A model generated the notes under the pieces. It was given only the letters and a program-made list of their open reading frames with translations, did no database searches and had not been told where the DNA came from. Both the position numbers and the translations under genes were made by a program. Below are positions 53,087 through 62,687 of a stretch of 64,000 nucleotides of DNA, piece after piece. Positions within the stretch are counted from its first letter, which is position 1, and each line of letters starts with the position of its first letter. Where the stretch lies: assembly GCA_026390575.1 (NCBI GenBank), contig JAPLFR010000016.1, forward strand, positions 124,001 through 188,000, given 5' to 3'. The stretch is from Ignavibacteriales bacterium. GTDB lineage: Bacteria > Bacteroidota > Ignavibacteria > UBA10030.

Positions 53087-53803
53087 TCACTCGGTATCGG
53101 TAGCAGCATCCGAATATTTCGGAGCACCTTCGATAATAACAACATACTCGCCACGCGGAGATTTTTTGGATAGTTCTGTGAGAACAGTTTGCACGGGGCC
53201 GCGCACAATCTCTTCAAATTTTTTTGTCAACTCGCGAGCAACGACAACATTGCGGCTGCCAAGATAGGTCTGAATATCGGAGAGCGTTTTGATGATACGA
53301 TGCGGCGATTCGTACATGATGATCGTCCGGGATTCGGATTTCCATGATTCAAACTTCGTCTTGCGTCCCTTTTTTATCGGAAGGAATCCTTCGAACACAA
53401 AACGGTCTGTCGGCAAACCGCTGGCAATGAGCGCCGTGATAAACGCGGTTGGACCAGGGATGGGAATAATGGATATTCCATTTTCCAGCGCTTGCTGAAC
53501 AACATGAAACGCAGGATCCGAAATTCCCGGTGTTCCGGCATCGGAAACAAGTGCGATGGATTGACCGGAAAGCAATTTCTCGATCAATTGCGGTGCACGT
53601 GCCTGTTCATTATAGCTATAGTAGCTCATCATTGGTTTGCTGATGTTGTAATGATCAAGCAGTATTTTTGTCTTACGTGTATCTTCCGCAGCAATAAGAT
53701 CGACTGATGCCAGTATCTTCACTGCCCGGTACGTGATATCTTCTAAATTGCCGATGGGAGTGGCGACGAGGTAAAGAGTGCCATCGTGAATGGACTCCGA
53801 CAT
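53087..53803 (-). CDS. rsmI: 16S rRNA (cytidine1402-2'-O)-methyltransferase
   Basis: 238 residues from the ATG at 53803, two bases after the nadE stop; a TTG five codons earlier would overlap nadE. The enzyme 2'-O-methylates C1402 of 16S rRNA. Tetrapyrrole-methylase fold motifs: GTLYLVATPIGNLEDIT, AEDTRKTKILL, ALVSDAGTPGISDPA, PGPTAFITALIASGLPTD and TIIMYESPHRI. GGGG about 9 bases upstream of the ATG. It forms a unit with nadE and possibly purB. Confidence 0.96.
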   Translation of the reverse strand: MSESIHDGTLYLVATPIGNLEDITYRAVKILASVDLIAAEDTRKTKILLDHYNISKPMMSYYSYNEQARAPQLIEKLLSGQSIALVSDAGTPGISDPAFHVVQQALENGISIIPIPGPTAFITALIASGLPTDRFVFEGFLPIKKGRKTKFESWKSESRTIIMYESPHRIIKTLSDIQTYLGSRNVVVARELTKKFEEIVRGPVQTVLTELSKKSPRGEYVVIIEGAPKYSDAATDTE

Positions 53804-53805
53804 TT

Positions 53806-54651
53806 TTATATTCCCCAATCTCTTACATAGCGGAAATCGACATTGACGGTGCGGTATGAAACTTTTGCGATTACCGGCGGACGGCGTTTAAATTGATTTT
53901 TCTGAATCATAACGCGAATCTTCTGGATGAATGCTGCATCAAATCCCATTTTCACTAATTCTTCATCGGAATGCCGTTCGTCGATCATCTCGTACAACAA
54001 TGCATCGAGTTTGGCGTACGTGACACCCATTTCTTTTTCATCGGTTTGTCCTTCCCATAAATCAGCCGAAGGAGCTTTCTCGATCACCTGTTTCGGAACT
54101 CCAATCGCTTCGGCAAGCTGCCAGATCTGCGATTTATAGAGATCGCCCAGCGGATTGATCGCGCTTGCAAGATCGCCGTGCTGTGTCCCGTATCCGACTA
54201 AAATTTCTGTCTTGTTGCTCGTGCCGATGACGAGCGCTTTTTCGCGTGCGGAAAGATCGTAGAGCACAATCATCCGCATACGCGCCATGACGTTGCCGCG
54301 GCGAAGTGCATCCGTGATTTTATTATCCTCACAATACCCGTCTACCATCTTGCTGATATCGACTAATTCTGATTGAATACCCATGGTCTGAATGACTAAC
54401 GTTGCATCTTCCACACTTTTCGGATTGCTTGTGCGGTACGGTATCATGACACCGAGCACATTTTCTTTGCCGAGGGCTTCTGCCGCAAGTGCCGCCGACA
54501 CGGCCGAATCAACACCGCCGGAAACGCCTATAACTGCTTTGGTGAATCCGGCATTCGTTGTCTGGTCTTTGATGAATCTCACGAGCAGTTCCCGCACAAT
54601 TGTTGTGTTGAGTTTCAGATCTGCCCGATGTGCACGCTGCGAGGTTTCCAT
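53806..54651 (-). CDS. nadE: NH3-dependent NAD+ synthetase
   Basis: 281 residues. It amidates deamido-NAD to NAD with ammonia; no N-terminal glutaminase domain is present. The ATP-pyrophosphatase P-loop SGGVDS is at 44-49, and GTSNKTEILVGYGTQHGDLA and PLGDLYKSQIWQLAEAIGVP are typical. AAAGG precedes the ATG. It lies 166 bp after purB; a short CATGCC/GGCATG hairpin sits at 54793-54811 in that gap. Confidence 0.95.
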   Translation of the reverse strand: METSQRAHRADLKLNTTIVRELLVRFIKDQTTNAGFTKAVIGVSGGVDSAVSAALAAEALGKENVLGVMIPYRTSNPKSVEDATLVIQTMGIQSELVDISKMVDGYCEDNKITDALRRGNVMARMRMIVLYDLSAREKALVIGTSNKTEILVGYGTQHGDLASAINPLGDLYKSQIWQLAEAIGVPKQVIEKAPSADLWEGQTDEKEMGVTYAKLDALLYEMIDERHSDEELVKMGFDAAFIQKIRVMIQKNQFKRRPPVIAKVSYRTVNVDFRYVRDWGI

Positions 54652-54817
54652 ATTTAACCTTTACAATAATTCTTTCCGGAAACGTTTGTCCGACGCCTTC
54701 CTCGTGAATCTCTTCATTCATATATGCTGATGAAGAACGGCATGGCCTTTCGATGGTCGGACGATCACTGAATTCTTTGCCGTTGATTTTTCATGCCCCT
54801 GCCAGGCATGATTTGTC

Positions 54818-56113
54818 TTACTGAATTCCCACGTGTTCAAAAATATAATTAACATGTTTCAAACTTCGTTCCGGAGCGAATAGTTCATCGAGTTCTTTTG
54901 GCGATACTATTTTCATGACTTCTTCGCTTCCGAGAAGCAGTGTTTTGAAATCTTTTTCTTCTTTCCACACTTTCATCGCTTGTTCCTGCACAATACGATA
55001 AGCATCTTCGCGTTTCATGCCTTTCTTGGTCAACGCAAGCAACACTTCTTGTGAAAAGATCAATCCGCGTGTCGCGTTAAGATTGCGTGTCATATGTTCC
55101 GGATAGACCAGCAAACGATCGACAATCTTTGTCATATCGGCAAGGATGAAATCTAAAATGATACAGCTATCGGGAACGATGATACGCTCGACCGATGAAT
55201 GCGAGATGTCGCGTTCATGCCATAACGCAACATTCTCCATTGCCGCAAGCGCGTTGGAGCGAAGCAAACGTGCCAACCCTGCGATGCGCTCGCAGATTAT
55301 AGGATTTCGTTTATGCGGCATTGCCGAAGAGCCCTTTTGTCCTTTTGAGAAAAATTCTTCCGCTTCAAGCACTTCTGTTTTTTGGAGATGCCGAATTTCT
55401 GTAGCAAACTTTTCTAACGAACACCCACACATGGCGAGTACATTCATAAACTCTGCATGACGATCACGCTGAAGTATTTGTGTTGAAATCGGTGCCGGCT
55501 GCAAGCCGAGCTTTTCGCACACAAAGCGCTCGACAAAAGGATCAAGATGCTGGTATGTACCGACGGCGCCGGAAATTTTCCCGACAGAGATTGTTTTTAG
55601 TGCAGCTTTCAATCGTTCAATATTACGTACTGTTTCTGCGTACCAAAGCGCGAGTTTTAATCCGAAGGTAATCGGCTCGGCGTGGATGCCATGCGTTCTG
55701 CCAATCATGACAGTGTGTTTGAATTCCTTTGCCCGCCGTGCAAGAACATCCTTCAATTCCTCCATATCTTTGAGGAGCAACTCGGCGGATTGTTTCATTT
55801 GCACCGCAAGCGCAGTATCTAACACATCCGACGAAGTCATACCGAGATGAATGAAGCGTGATTCCGGACCGACATTTTCGCCAACATTCGTCAGAAACGC
55901 GATGACATCGTGCCTGACTTCATGCTCGATCTCGAGAATACGGGTAATATTGAAATTTCCTTTTTCCCGAATTACTTTCACTGCCTCTTTCGGAACAATT
56001 CCGAGTTCAGCCTGTGCTTCGCACGCCAGTGTTTCTATTTCCAGCCAAATACGAAATTTGTTTTCTTCTTCCCAAATTTTTCCCATTGCCGGGCGAGTAT
56101 ATCGTTCTATCAT
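54818..56113 (-). CDS. purB: Adenylosuccinate lyase
   Basis: 431 residues. It acts twice in purine synthesis (SAICAR to AICAR, adenylosuccinate to AMP). The fumarase-superfamily motifs are TSSD (93-96), GRTHG (138-142, catalytic His141) and the signature GSSAMPHKRNP (261-271). The ATG overlaps the TGA of htrA (ATGA), so translation is coupled to the protease gene. Confidence 0.97.
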   Translation of the reverse strand: MIERYTRPAMGKIWEEENKFRIWLEIETLACEAQAELGIVPKEAVKVIREKGNFNITRILEIEHEVRHDVIAFLTNVGENVGPESRFIHLGMTSSDVLDTALAVQMKQSAELLLKDMEELKDVLARRAKEFKHTVMIGRTHGIHAEPITFGLKLALWYAETVRNIERLKAALKTISVGKISGAVGTYQHLDPFVERFVCEKLGLQPAPISTQILQRDRHAEFMNVLAMCGCSLEKFATEIRHLQKTEVLEAEEFFSKGQKGSSAMPHKRNPIICERIAGLARLLRSNALAAMENVALWHERDISHSSVERIIVPDSCIILDFILADMTKIVDRLLVYPEHMTRNLNATRGLIFSQEVLLALTKKGMKREDAYRIVQEQAMKVWKEEKDFKTLLLGSEEVMKIVSPKELDELFAPERSLKHVNYIFEHVGIQ

Positions 56114-57330
56114 TTTCGTTCCTTCTGTGTCGCTTCCAATTTCAGAGATATGTTGATCGTTTTATGTTCACGAAACACCAAAAATTTTAAGTAATCACCG
56201 GGACTTGATTCAACCATCACAGCAAGAATATCTTTGTCTGAATTCACTTTCTCGCCATTAACTTCGAGAACGACGTCGCCGATTTTTAATCCAGCAGCGA
56301 CAGCCGGCCCACCGGCAGCGATGTCGCTCACGATAACGCCTTGTGGTTGTTTCATACCAAGATATTGGGCAATGCGTGCATCCACAGGCTGAACGTCAAA
56401 TCCAGCAGTGATGTCGCGCGAAATTTTTCCCTTCTTTTTTAAATCAGTGACAATCTTTTTAACTTTGTTTATAGGAATGGCAAAACCGTACCCGATGTAC
56501 GTACTGGTTTGTCCTGCTGTAAAAATGAGCGTATTCATTCCAATGACCTCTCCATAGCTATTCACGAGCGGTCCGCCGCTGTTGCCGCCGTTAATCGCTG
56601 CATCCGTTTCAATCATATCGCGATAATACCGATTTTCCAGTTGTCCTAACTTCATACCTGTCGCGCTGATAACACCCACCGTCACGGTCGGCTTATCGTT
56701 AATTTCAAATAAGCCAAAGGGATTGCCAAACGCAATCGTCCATTCACCAATCATCACTTCATCTGAATTGCCGATTGTAACGTACGGAAGATCTTTTCCG
56801 TCGACTTTCAAGAGACAGATGTCAGTTGCCGGATCGGAACCGACGACACTTGCTTTCATCTGCTTACCCCCGGATAATGTAATTGTGATTTCCGTGGCAT
56901 CACCCGCGACGTGATCGTTTGTGACGATGTAACCATCCGGCGAAATGATAAATCCGGAGCCAAGTTCTTTCACTGTTTGATTATAGGTACGATCCCCAAA
57001 GAAGGGTTTAAAAAAAGGATCGTTGAAAAATCCTGAGAATGGATCGCGGACTGTTACTTGCTTTACGGCAATAACATTGATACCGACAACGGCTGGACTA
57101 ACTTTTGCCACTGCCCGTGTTATTGCATTTTGCCTTGATGCATGGATTTGATCGTCATCCTGCCCGGCTTTATCCTGAGTATTTACTGTCTGAGGAAATG
57201 ACTGATCAAAAGCTGTATCGGCGGCACGTGCCGGTTGGACACCGGAAGGTTTGACGAAGTATCCAATGCCAAAACCTATAAGCAATAAAACTATCGAGAT
57301 GATAAAGAAACGAATGAAAGGATTATTCAT
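56110..57330 (-). CDS. HtrA/DegP-like periplasmic serine protease, one PDZ domain
   Basis: 406 residues from the ATG at 57330 (GAGG 6 bases upstream). An N-terminal membrane anchor (about 6-25) is followed by a low-complexity linker and a trypsin-like domain with His140 (VTNDHVAG), Asp170 (PATDICLLKV) and Ser251 (GGNSGGPLV). A single PDZ domain lies at about 310-395 (GVIVSDIAAGGPAVAAGLKIGD). The single PDZ and anchor resemble DegS-like or small HtrA proteins, acting in envelope quality control or stress sensing. Placed between the PlsY-like gene and purB. Confidence 0.93.
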   Translation of the reverse strand: MNNPFIRFFIISIVLLLIGFGIGYFVKPSGVQPARAADTAFDQSFPQTVNTQDKAGQDDDQIHASRQNAITRAVAKVSPAVVGINVIAVKQVTVRDPFSGFFNDPFFKPFFGDRTYNQTVKELGSGFIISPDGYIVTNDHVAGDATEITITLSGGKQMKASVVGSDPATDICLLKVDGKDLPYVTIGNSDEVMIGEWTIAFGNPFGLFEINDKPTVTVGVISATGMKLGQLENRYYRDMIETDAAINGGNSGGPLVNSYGEVIGMNTLIFTAGQTSTYIGYGFAIPINKVKKIVTDLKKKGKISRDITAGFDVQPVDARIAQYLGMKQPQGVIVSDIAAGGPAVAAGLKIGDVVLEVNGEKVNSDKDILAVMVESSPGDYLKFLVFREHKTINISLKLEATQKERK

Positions 57331-57359
57331 AGCAAACCTCGAAATTGAGAAAACAAAAA

Positions 57360-57980
57360 TCAGGTCACAGTATATTTGTGTTGAATTATTTCTTTCATCG
57401 GCCGCCAATGACTCAATAAATGGATGCCACTCATGATAAATGAAAATATCCGGTAATCAGTTGCAGAAATATTGCGTACCATCACAGCCTCAATCCACAT
57501 GGATGGAATTATTAACAGAATAATTGGGGCAAGAATAATGGCTGCAATATTCGCTTTCAAGATATCTTTTACACGACCAAATGCAATAGCCCACGTTGCG
57601 CACCAAACAATCGTATAACTGATACCAATCGCAAACATTCCGCCTGCCGCCGGTGCTAAACCTCTTCCGCCTCGGAACCGAAGCCACACGGGATAATTAT
57701 GGCCGATCAGCGCACCGCACAACGCCGCAGACTGGTTCCAAAATGAGCCGCCAAGAATCTGCCCGACTGTCAATGCCACGAGAAATCCTTTTACTCCATC
57801 TAGTACACCGACGATGATGCCGATTCGTTTCGATTGTGTTACATCGTACGAATTGAAAGCGCCGACATTTCCACTGCCGGTTTTGCGGATATCAATACCA
57901 GCCCTTCGGCGAACTATAAGATACGCCGTTGGGATGGAACCAAAAAGATACCCTCCAAAAATGCTGATGAGTAACATCAT
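57360..57980 (-). CDS. Divergent PlsY-family membrane protein
   Basis: 206 residues with PlsY-type helices. Motif 1 reads GSGNVGAFN (PlsY: GSGNxGxTN). Motif 2 reads [19 protein letters not shown] (PlsY: FxGGKGVAT), with both Lys replaced by Arg or other residues. The third motif (RHxxNIxRL) is missing from the short C-terminus. A canonical plsY exists at 2.2 kb. It may acylate something else or have lost activity. 29 bp upstream of htrA on the same strand. Confidence 0.8.
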   Translation of the reverse strand: MMLLISIFGGYLFGSIPTAYLIVRRRAGIDIRKTGSGNVGAFNSYDVTQSKRIGIIVGVLDGVKGFLVALTVGQILGGSFWNQSAALCGALIGHNYPVWLRFRGGRGLAPAAGGMFAIGISYTIVWCATWAIAFGRVKDILKANIAAIILAPIILLIIPSMWIEAVMVRNISATDYRIFSFIMSGIHLLSHWRPMKEIIQHKYTVT

Positions 57981-58172
57981 GGAATAAGGATACTATAATT
58001 GTGGCTGATAAATTTGTTTCTTGAAGAAAATTACGGAAAAGTGAAGGGGAAAGCAAGGTAAGCGACGAAGCAGAGTTGTTGAGTCAATGAAGAGTGGAAA
58101 TTTTAAATTAAGATTGATATAGATGCCATTTATCAGTTGAATGACACAAGACGTGTCTCATTTCTTCCTTCT

Positions 58173-60242
58173 TTAATCCATAAAGACCCAATTGACTCCC
58201 AGCCGAACATTTCTTCCCGGCATCGGATATATTGGCGCAAGCATATATCCGGCATTCAGAATGTTATTCCACGAAAGAGAAATATGCGCATCGCCAAGCT
58301 TGAGAATCATAAACAGGTCGAGTGTTGTTGACCTGCCAAGCAAATCGGTTCTATATTGAACATACGAAAGTGTTTGCGGGTCAAACTGCATGCCTTGTTG
58401 ACGATTATAGAAGCGCGACCGCATGCCGAACTTCGCATCAAGTTTTTCTTTGAAAAATGTATCGCGATAACTTACTTCACCGGCAAGAACAACGTCCGGC
58501 GTCAGCGTCACCAAGACTTCCCCTTGCGTATAGCGCGTCAACGTCATCACACCGAGCACTTCAAAATGATGCCAGCAAAACACGACCCTGCCGTTGAGTC
58601 CCGACGATCTGACTTCATTTATATTCGAAATGCTCATGGCTGAAGAATCGTTTATCGTTACTGCTGGTTGAAAAACAATCGCGTTCTTCACCGTTCGCTG
58701 GAAACCGGTAAGATTCAATTGAAAATTCGAGCCGGCACTTATAGTGACGCCGCCTTGAATAAACGCGTGCTGCTCTTTCAGGATTTCACCTGTACGAACA
58801 ACTATTGAGTCTCTCCAGTACCGTTCCTGTATAGTTGGGAATCTGTTATACCACGATGCATCGACAAAGAGCGTCAGCCAATCTGTAAGCAAAGATTTCG
58901 CTCCGACACCAGAGCTAAAATTACTTTCGCCATCTAGTGAAGTTGAGCGTAAAGACACCGACGGTACGAAAACATGGTTCAACCGTAGTTCCGCTTGTGC
59001 AAACAGAGATTGTTCAGATTCGATATGCCCTGGAAGTGTTCGCGTGGAATCGCTCTGCCGTCGTTCAAAATTTCCGCCAACTGTCAGCCGCACAGGATCA
59101 AACGAAAGTTGCTGCTCAAAACGAATTCCCCAGAACGAAGCGCTGGTCGAATCATCAATGGAGATTGACGGATTCCAATATTCGCGTTCCAATGTGCTGT
59201 AATAGACACTTGCCTGCGTGGTGGAAGAAGAATCTGAGAATATGCGCGCGATTGCCGAAAACGTTACATCGCGGCGCGAGCGATCATCCCGTGCACGTTG
59301 ATTGAACACTCTGGCACTTGTCTCATCAAAGAGTGTCGTCGATCTTAACGGATCTACTCCGCCATTAAGTCCGTTACCGGCTTTCGTGTAGAAATCAGTA
59401 AGTGCAATATTCAAGCGATCGGAGAAATTATAGCGTAACCGCGTGCGGACATTCCATGCATCCAAATCCGCGTTTGCATACCGCCCCATCGTTGTCGTGC
59501 GTTGAAAACCAATCATCAAATTTAAACCGCGGACAACGTTCTGTGTAAAAAGGCCATCGGTGAGAATAGTCCCCTTCGGATCCTGAACAAATCGAAGTTT
59601 TGTCAGCGGACGGTAACTGTTGTACGAACGTGAAACAAAATTCAACGCCGTGCCGTCTCCGCCGGATGCCAACATCGATGTTGAGCCTGAAAGAATTTCC
59701 GTGTGATCGATAAATTCCAATGGGAGGTCTGAAAGATTATACGTGCCGGTCACCGGATCGTTCATCGGGCGCCCATCCAGGAAAATTCCAATACCGCGTC
59801 CGTCAACACCAAACGCGTTCAGTTCTCCCCACTTGCCCGCTTCACCCAAATCGCGATAGAAAAATCCGGGAAGCTTCCACAGCACGTCTCCAGTATATTT
59901 TGCATCGCTCCACAAGAGTTGTTTTTGATGCAGCACACTTGTTGTATCAACTTCGTCGATGATCTGTCCCATTCCAGGAAGAAACCGAATTCGAACTGAA
60001 TCTATGACTGTAGAATCGGCATGCGCGAGTGATGCTGTATCGATCCCCTTCTTTAGCGTGTCGACCATGGAAGAATGTTTCTGCTGCATTGAGATGATGC
60101 CAGAGTTCGTTGAATCCACATGAGTTTCAGACCTCTGGGGCACAAGAGGTGATGTTGTTCCTTCGGTATGCTGCGCAGAGACGAGTGCTGCATCAAACAG
60201 TACAACGACAATAATGAAAAAAATACGGATAATGAATTTCAA
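58173..60242 (-). CDS. TonB-dependent receptor-like outer membrane protein
   Basis: 689 residues. The start is TTG at 60242, three bases after the ispE stop; no nearer Met exists before residue 52, and the leading residues form a signal peptide (cleavage after VSAQ). A plug domain follows at about 105-215 (SDAKYTGDVLWKLPGFF, VDGRGIGIFLDGRPMNDP, SGSTSMLASGGDGTALNFVSR). Then comes a barrel of alternating aromatic strands ending in RNVRLGVNWVFMD. No N-terminal carboxypeptidase-like domain is seen. It would import an unknown ligand across the outer membrane. Confidence 0.85.
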   Translation of the reverse strand: MKFIIRIFFIIVVVLFDAALVSAQHTEGTTSPLVPQRSETHVDSTNSGIISMQQKHSSMVDTLKKGIDTASLAHADSTVIDSVRIRFLPGMGQIIDEVDTTSVLHQKQLLWSDAKYTGDVLWKLPGFFYRDLGEAGKWGELNAFGVDGRGIGIFLDGRPMNDPVTGTYNLSDLPLEFIDHTEILSGSTSMLASGGDGTALNFVSRSYNSYRPLTKLRFVQDPKGTILTDGLFTQNVVRGLNLMIGFQRTTTMGRYANADLDAWNVRTRLRYNFSDRLNIALTDFYTKAGNGLNGGVDPLRSTTLFDETSARVFNQRARDDRSRRDVTFSAIARIFSDSSSTTQASVYYSTLEREYWNPSISIDDSTSASFWGIRFEQQLSFDPVRLTVGGNFERRQSDSTRTLPGHIESEQSLFAQAELRLNHVFVPSVSLRSTSLDGESNFSSGVGAKSLLTDWLTLFVDASWYNRFPTIQERYWRDSIVVRTGEILKEQHAFIQGGVTISAGSNFQLNLTGFQRTVKNAIVFQPAVTINDSSAMSISNINEVRSSGLNGRVVFCWHHFEVLGVMTLTRYTQGEVLVTLTPDVVLAGEVSYRDTFFKEKLDAKFGMRSRFYNRQQGMQFDPQTLSYVQYRTDLLGRSTTLDLFMILKLGDAHISLSWNNILNAGYMLAPIYPMPGRNVRLGVNWVFMD

Positions 60243-60245
60243 AAT

Positions 60246-61109
60246 TTATTTGGTTTCGGGTTGGTGGAGCGGTTTGAATGAAGGTGCTGTAATCGAAGTT
60301 TGATAATTTTTCGGGAACGATGAGAGCGCCGCGAGCGCTTTCTTATCGTTTTCAAAAAAACCATATATGGATGAACCACTGCCGCTCATCAATGAGAACA
60401 CAGCACCCATCTCGTTCAACTTCTCTTTGATGCGATTGAGTTCTGGATATGTTTGAAACACCGGCGGCTCGAAATCATTTTGAACAACTGATGCCAATTT
60501 TTTAGGATTGGATATCTGCTTCAGAAGTTTAGCCTGCAATCCGCTTGCTTTTCCGTTACCCTTCAATACAAGGTGAGTATAAGCCCAACGCGTAGAAATA
60601 TGAATCAGAGGTGTCACAACAGCAATCCAAAATGGCAACGTAAGAGAAAATGGCTCTAAAATTTCTCCGCGTCCCGTTGCATACGCAGTTCCACCATCGA
60701 TGAAAAATGGGACATCTGAACCGATCCGCACTGCAAGCGCACGCAATTGATTATTCGACAATTTTAATTCCCAAAAATTATTTAAACCGCAAAGCACTGC
60801 CGCCGCATCGCTGCTGCCGCCGCCGAGCCCAGCACCAACAGGAATATTTTTTTTCAAATGAATCATCACTCCCTGTCGAACATGTTTTTCTTTTTGCAGG
60901 AGAGTTGCGGCGCTCAGGCAGAGATTTGATCCGTCAATAGGAACAAGGATGGAATCTGCGGTCATCGCAACCTTGGAGTGCTGTTCCAATTCAATTTCAT
61001 CAAAGCAATCGATCTCGTGAAAAATTGTTTCCAGATCGTGATAACCATCCGATCTCTTCCCGAGAACATTAAGCCCGATGTTAATTTTTGCGTATGCGCG
61101 GAGTTTCAT
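60246..61109 (-). CDS. ispE: 4-diphosphocytidyl-2-C-methyl-D-erythritol kinase
   Basis: 287 residues. A GHMP kinase of the non-mevalonate pathway. N-terminal AYAKINIGLNV with active-site Lys8, ATP loop PVGAGLGGGSSDAA (90-103), catalytic Asp132 in IGSDVPFF and C-terminal LMSGSGSSIYGFF are all present. AGGTGAT precedes the ATG. Divergent from kdsA over 218 bp, which likely carries both promoters. The downstream TonB receptor gene is tightly linked. Confidence 0.96.
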   Translation of the reverse strand: MKLRAYAKINIGLNVLGKRSDGYHDLETIFHEIDCFDEIELEQHSKVAMTADSILVPIDGSNLCLSAATLLQKEKHVRQGVMIHLKKNIPVGAGLGGGSSDAAAVLCGLNNFWELKLSNNQLRALAVRIGSDVPFFIDGGTAYATGRGEILEPFSLTLPFWIAVVTPLIHISTRWAYTHLVLKGNGKASGLQAKLLKQISNPKKLASVVQNDFEPPVFQTYPELNRIKEKLNEMGAVFSLMSGSGSSIYGFFENDKKALAALSSFPKNYQTSITAPSFKPLHQPETK

Positions 61110-61327
61110 TTTATTTCATCACCTGCCGGCAATGCGAAGAAAATAATATAAAAATCTTCGTCTCTTGCTGCATCCTGGCAGGACTACAGCGAACAAGTCG
61201 GCAATTAAAGTAAGCACAAAAGAAAATAATGGAATAACCCGGTAGATGCAAGGAATTGAGCAGTATTGGGTTCTTTGATTGTTCAGCCATTTTTTCGTAT
61301 GTTTTTTAACAAACGAGTTTGAGTGCT

Positions 61328-62164
61328 ATGAATATCCCTGAGACGAAAGCAATAGCGATCGGTGCGATTCACATCGGCGGCAATCATCCATTGGTCATGA
61401 TCGCCGGACCGTGTGTCGTCGAAAACCGCGAGATGATTCTTCAAACGGCAAAAATTATTCGATCCATTGCAGATCGCTATCAGATACCGTTTATATTCAA
61501 GTCTTCTTACAGAAAAGCAAACCGTACGAGCGGCAATTCCTTTGCATCGATTGGCGATGAGAAAGCGCTGCAAATTCTTGCGGAAGTAAAACGCGAGTTT
61601 GGTGTGCCAATCCTCACCGACATTCATTCCCCTGCCGAAGCAACGAGAGCGGCCGAGGTTGCAGATGTTTTACAGATTCCTGCTTTCCTCTGCCGGCAAA
61701 CGGAATTACTTGAAGCTGCTGGAGGAACAGGGAGGGTTGTGAATATCAAGAAAGGGCAATTTGTTGCGCCGGAGGATATGCACTTAGCCGCAGAAAAAGT
61801 TGCCGCCACCGGCAACAATAAAATTCTGCTTACGGAACGTGGAACAACGTTCGGCTATCATAATCTTGTTGTGGATATACGATCGTTGCCGATCATGCGA
61901 AAATCCGGATACCCCGTCGTGTTAGATGTGACGCACTCTGTGCAGTTACCGGGAGGCGCAATGAATCAGAGCGGCGGTCAACCCGAATTCATTTTCCCCA
62001 TCGCCCGCGCCGGCGTTGCCGCTGGTTGCGATGCGCTCTTCATCGAGACACATCCGAATCCGGCAGAAGCGTACAGCGACGCTGCCAGCCAGTTGAAATT
62101 AGATATGCTTGAAGAATTGGTGAAGCAGGTAAAAGCGATTGATGAAGTTGTGAAAAGATATTGA
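61328..62164 (+). CDS. kdsA: 3-deoxy-8-phosphooctulonate (Kdo8P) synthase
   Basis: 278 residues from the ATG at 61328; a TTG three codons upstream is an alternative. It condenses PEP and arabinose-5-phosphate for the inner core of LPS. MIAGPCVVENREMIL, FKSSYRKANRTS, LTDIHSPAEA, FLCRQTELLEAA, NIKKGQF, ERGTTFGYHNLVVD and LDVTHSVQLPGG are family signatures. First gene of the kdsA-kdsC-kdsD-lptC operon. Confidence 0.97.
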   Translation: MNIPETKAIAIGAIHIGGNHPLVMIAGPCVVENREMILQTAKIIRSIADRYQIPFIFKSSYRKANRTSGNSFASIGDEKALQILAEVKREFGVPILTDIHSPAEATRAAEVADVLQIPAFLCRQTELLEAAGGTGRVVNIKKGQFVAPEDMHLAAEKVAATGNNKILLTERGTTFGYHNLVVDIRSLPIMRKSGYPVVLDVTHSVQLPGGAMNQSGGQPEFIFPIARAGVAAGCDALFIETHPNPAEAYSDAASQLKLDMLEELVKQVKAIDEVVKRY

Positions 62165-62174
62165 ATCGATAGCA

Positions 62175-62675
62175 ATGCCGCGAAAACGAACCTTAAGATA
62201 CTTTTTGCAAAACATTAAACTCCTTCTCCTTGACGTGGATGGCGTGATGACAGACGGTGGAATTTATTACTCCAATTCCGGAGATGAGTTCAAAAAATTT
62301 AATATTCAAGATGGATATGGAATAAGGAAACTGCATCAGGCAGGAATAAAGGTCGGCATCATCACAGGGCGAACGTCAAAGATTGTCGAGAAACGCGCAC
62401 ACGATTTAGAAATTACAGAAGTCTATCAGAATCTCGATAATAAACTAGAGGCATACGAATCGATCAAAAAGAAATTTGATCTTACCGATGCAAGCATCGC
62501 TTATATCGGTGATGACGAGTTTGATCTTGCCGTATTGAAGCGCGCGGGATTTTCTGCTGCGCCGGCAGATGCAATGCCTGTTGTGAAGAAGCACGTGCAG
62601 TATGTCTGCACGCACGGTGGCGGTCATGGTGCAGTGCGCGAAGTCATCGAATTGATTTTAAAGAATCAGAGGTAA
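62175..62675 (+). CDS. kdsC: Kdo-8-phosphate phosphatase
   Basis: 166 residues, capless HAD of the C0 class. LLLLDVDGVMTDGG with Asp20 and Asp22, GIITGRTS, and YIGDDEFDL (motif IV) are clear, as is the C-terminal HGGGHGAVREVIELIL seen in KdsC. It removes phosphate from the KdsA product. It starts 10 bp after kdsA and is followed 12 bp later by kdsD. Confidence 0.96.
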   Translation: MPRKRTLRYFLQNIKLLLLDVDGVMTDGGIYYSNSGDEFKKFNIQDGYGIRKLHQAGIKVGIITGRTSKIVEKRAHDLEITEVYQNLDNKLEAYESIKKKFDLTDASIAYIGDDEFDLAVLKRAGFSAAPADAMPVVKKHVQYVCTHGGGHGAVREVIELILKNQR

Positions 62676-62687
62676 CGAGAGAACCCT

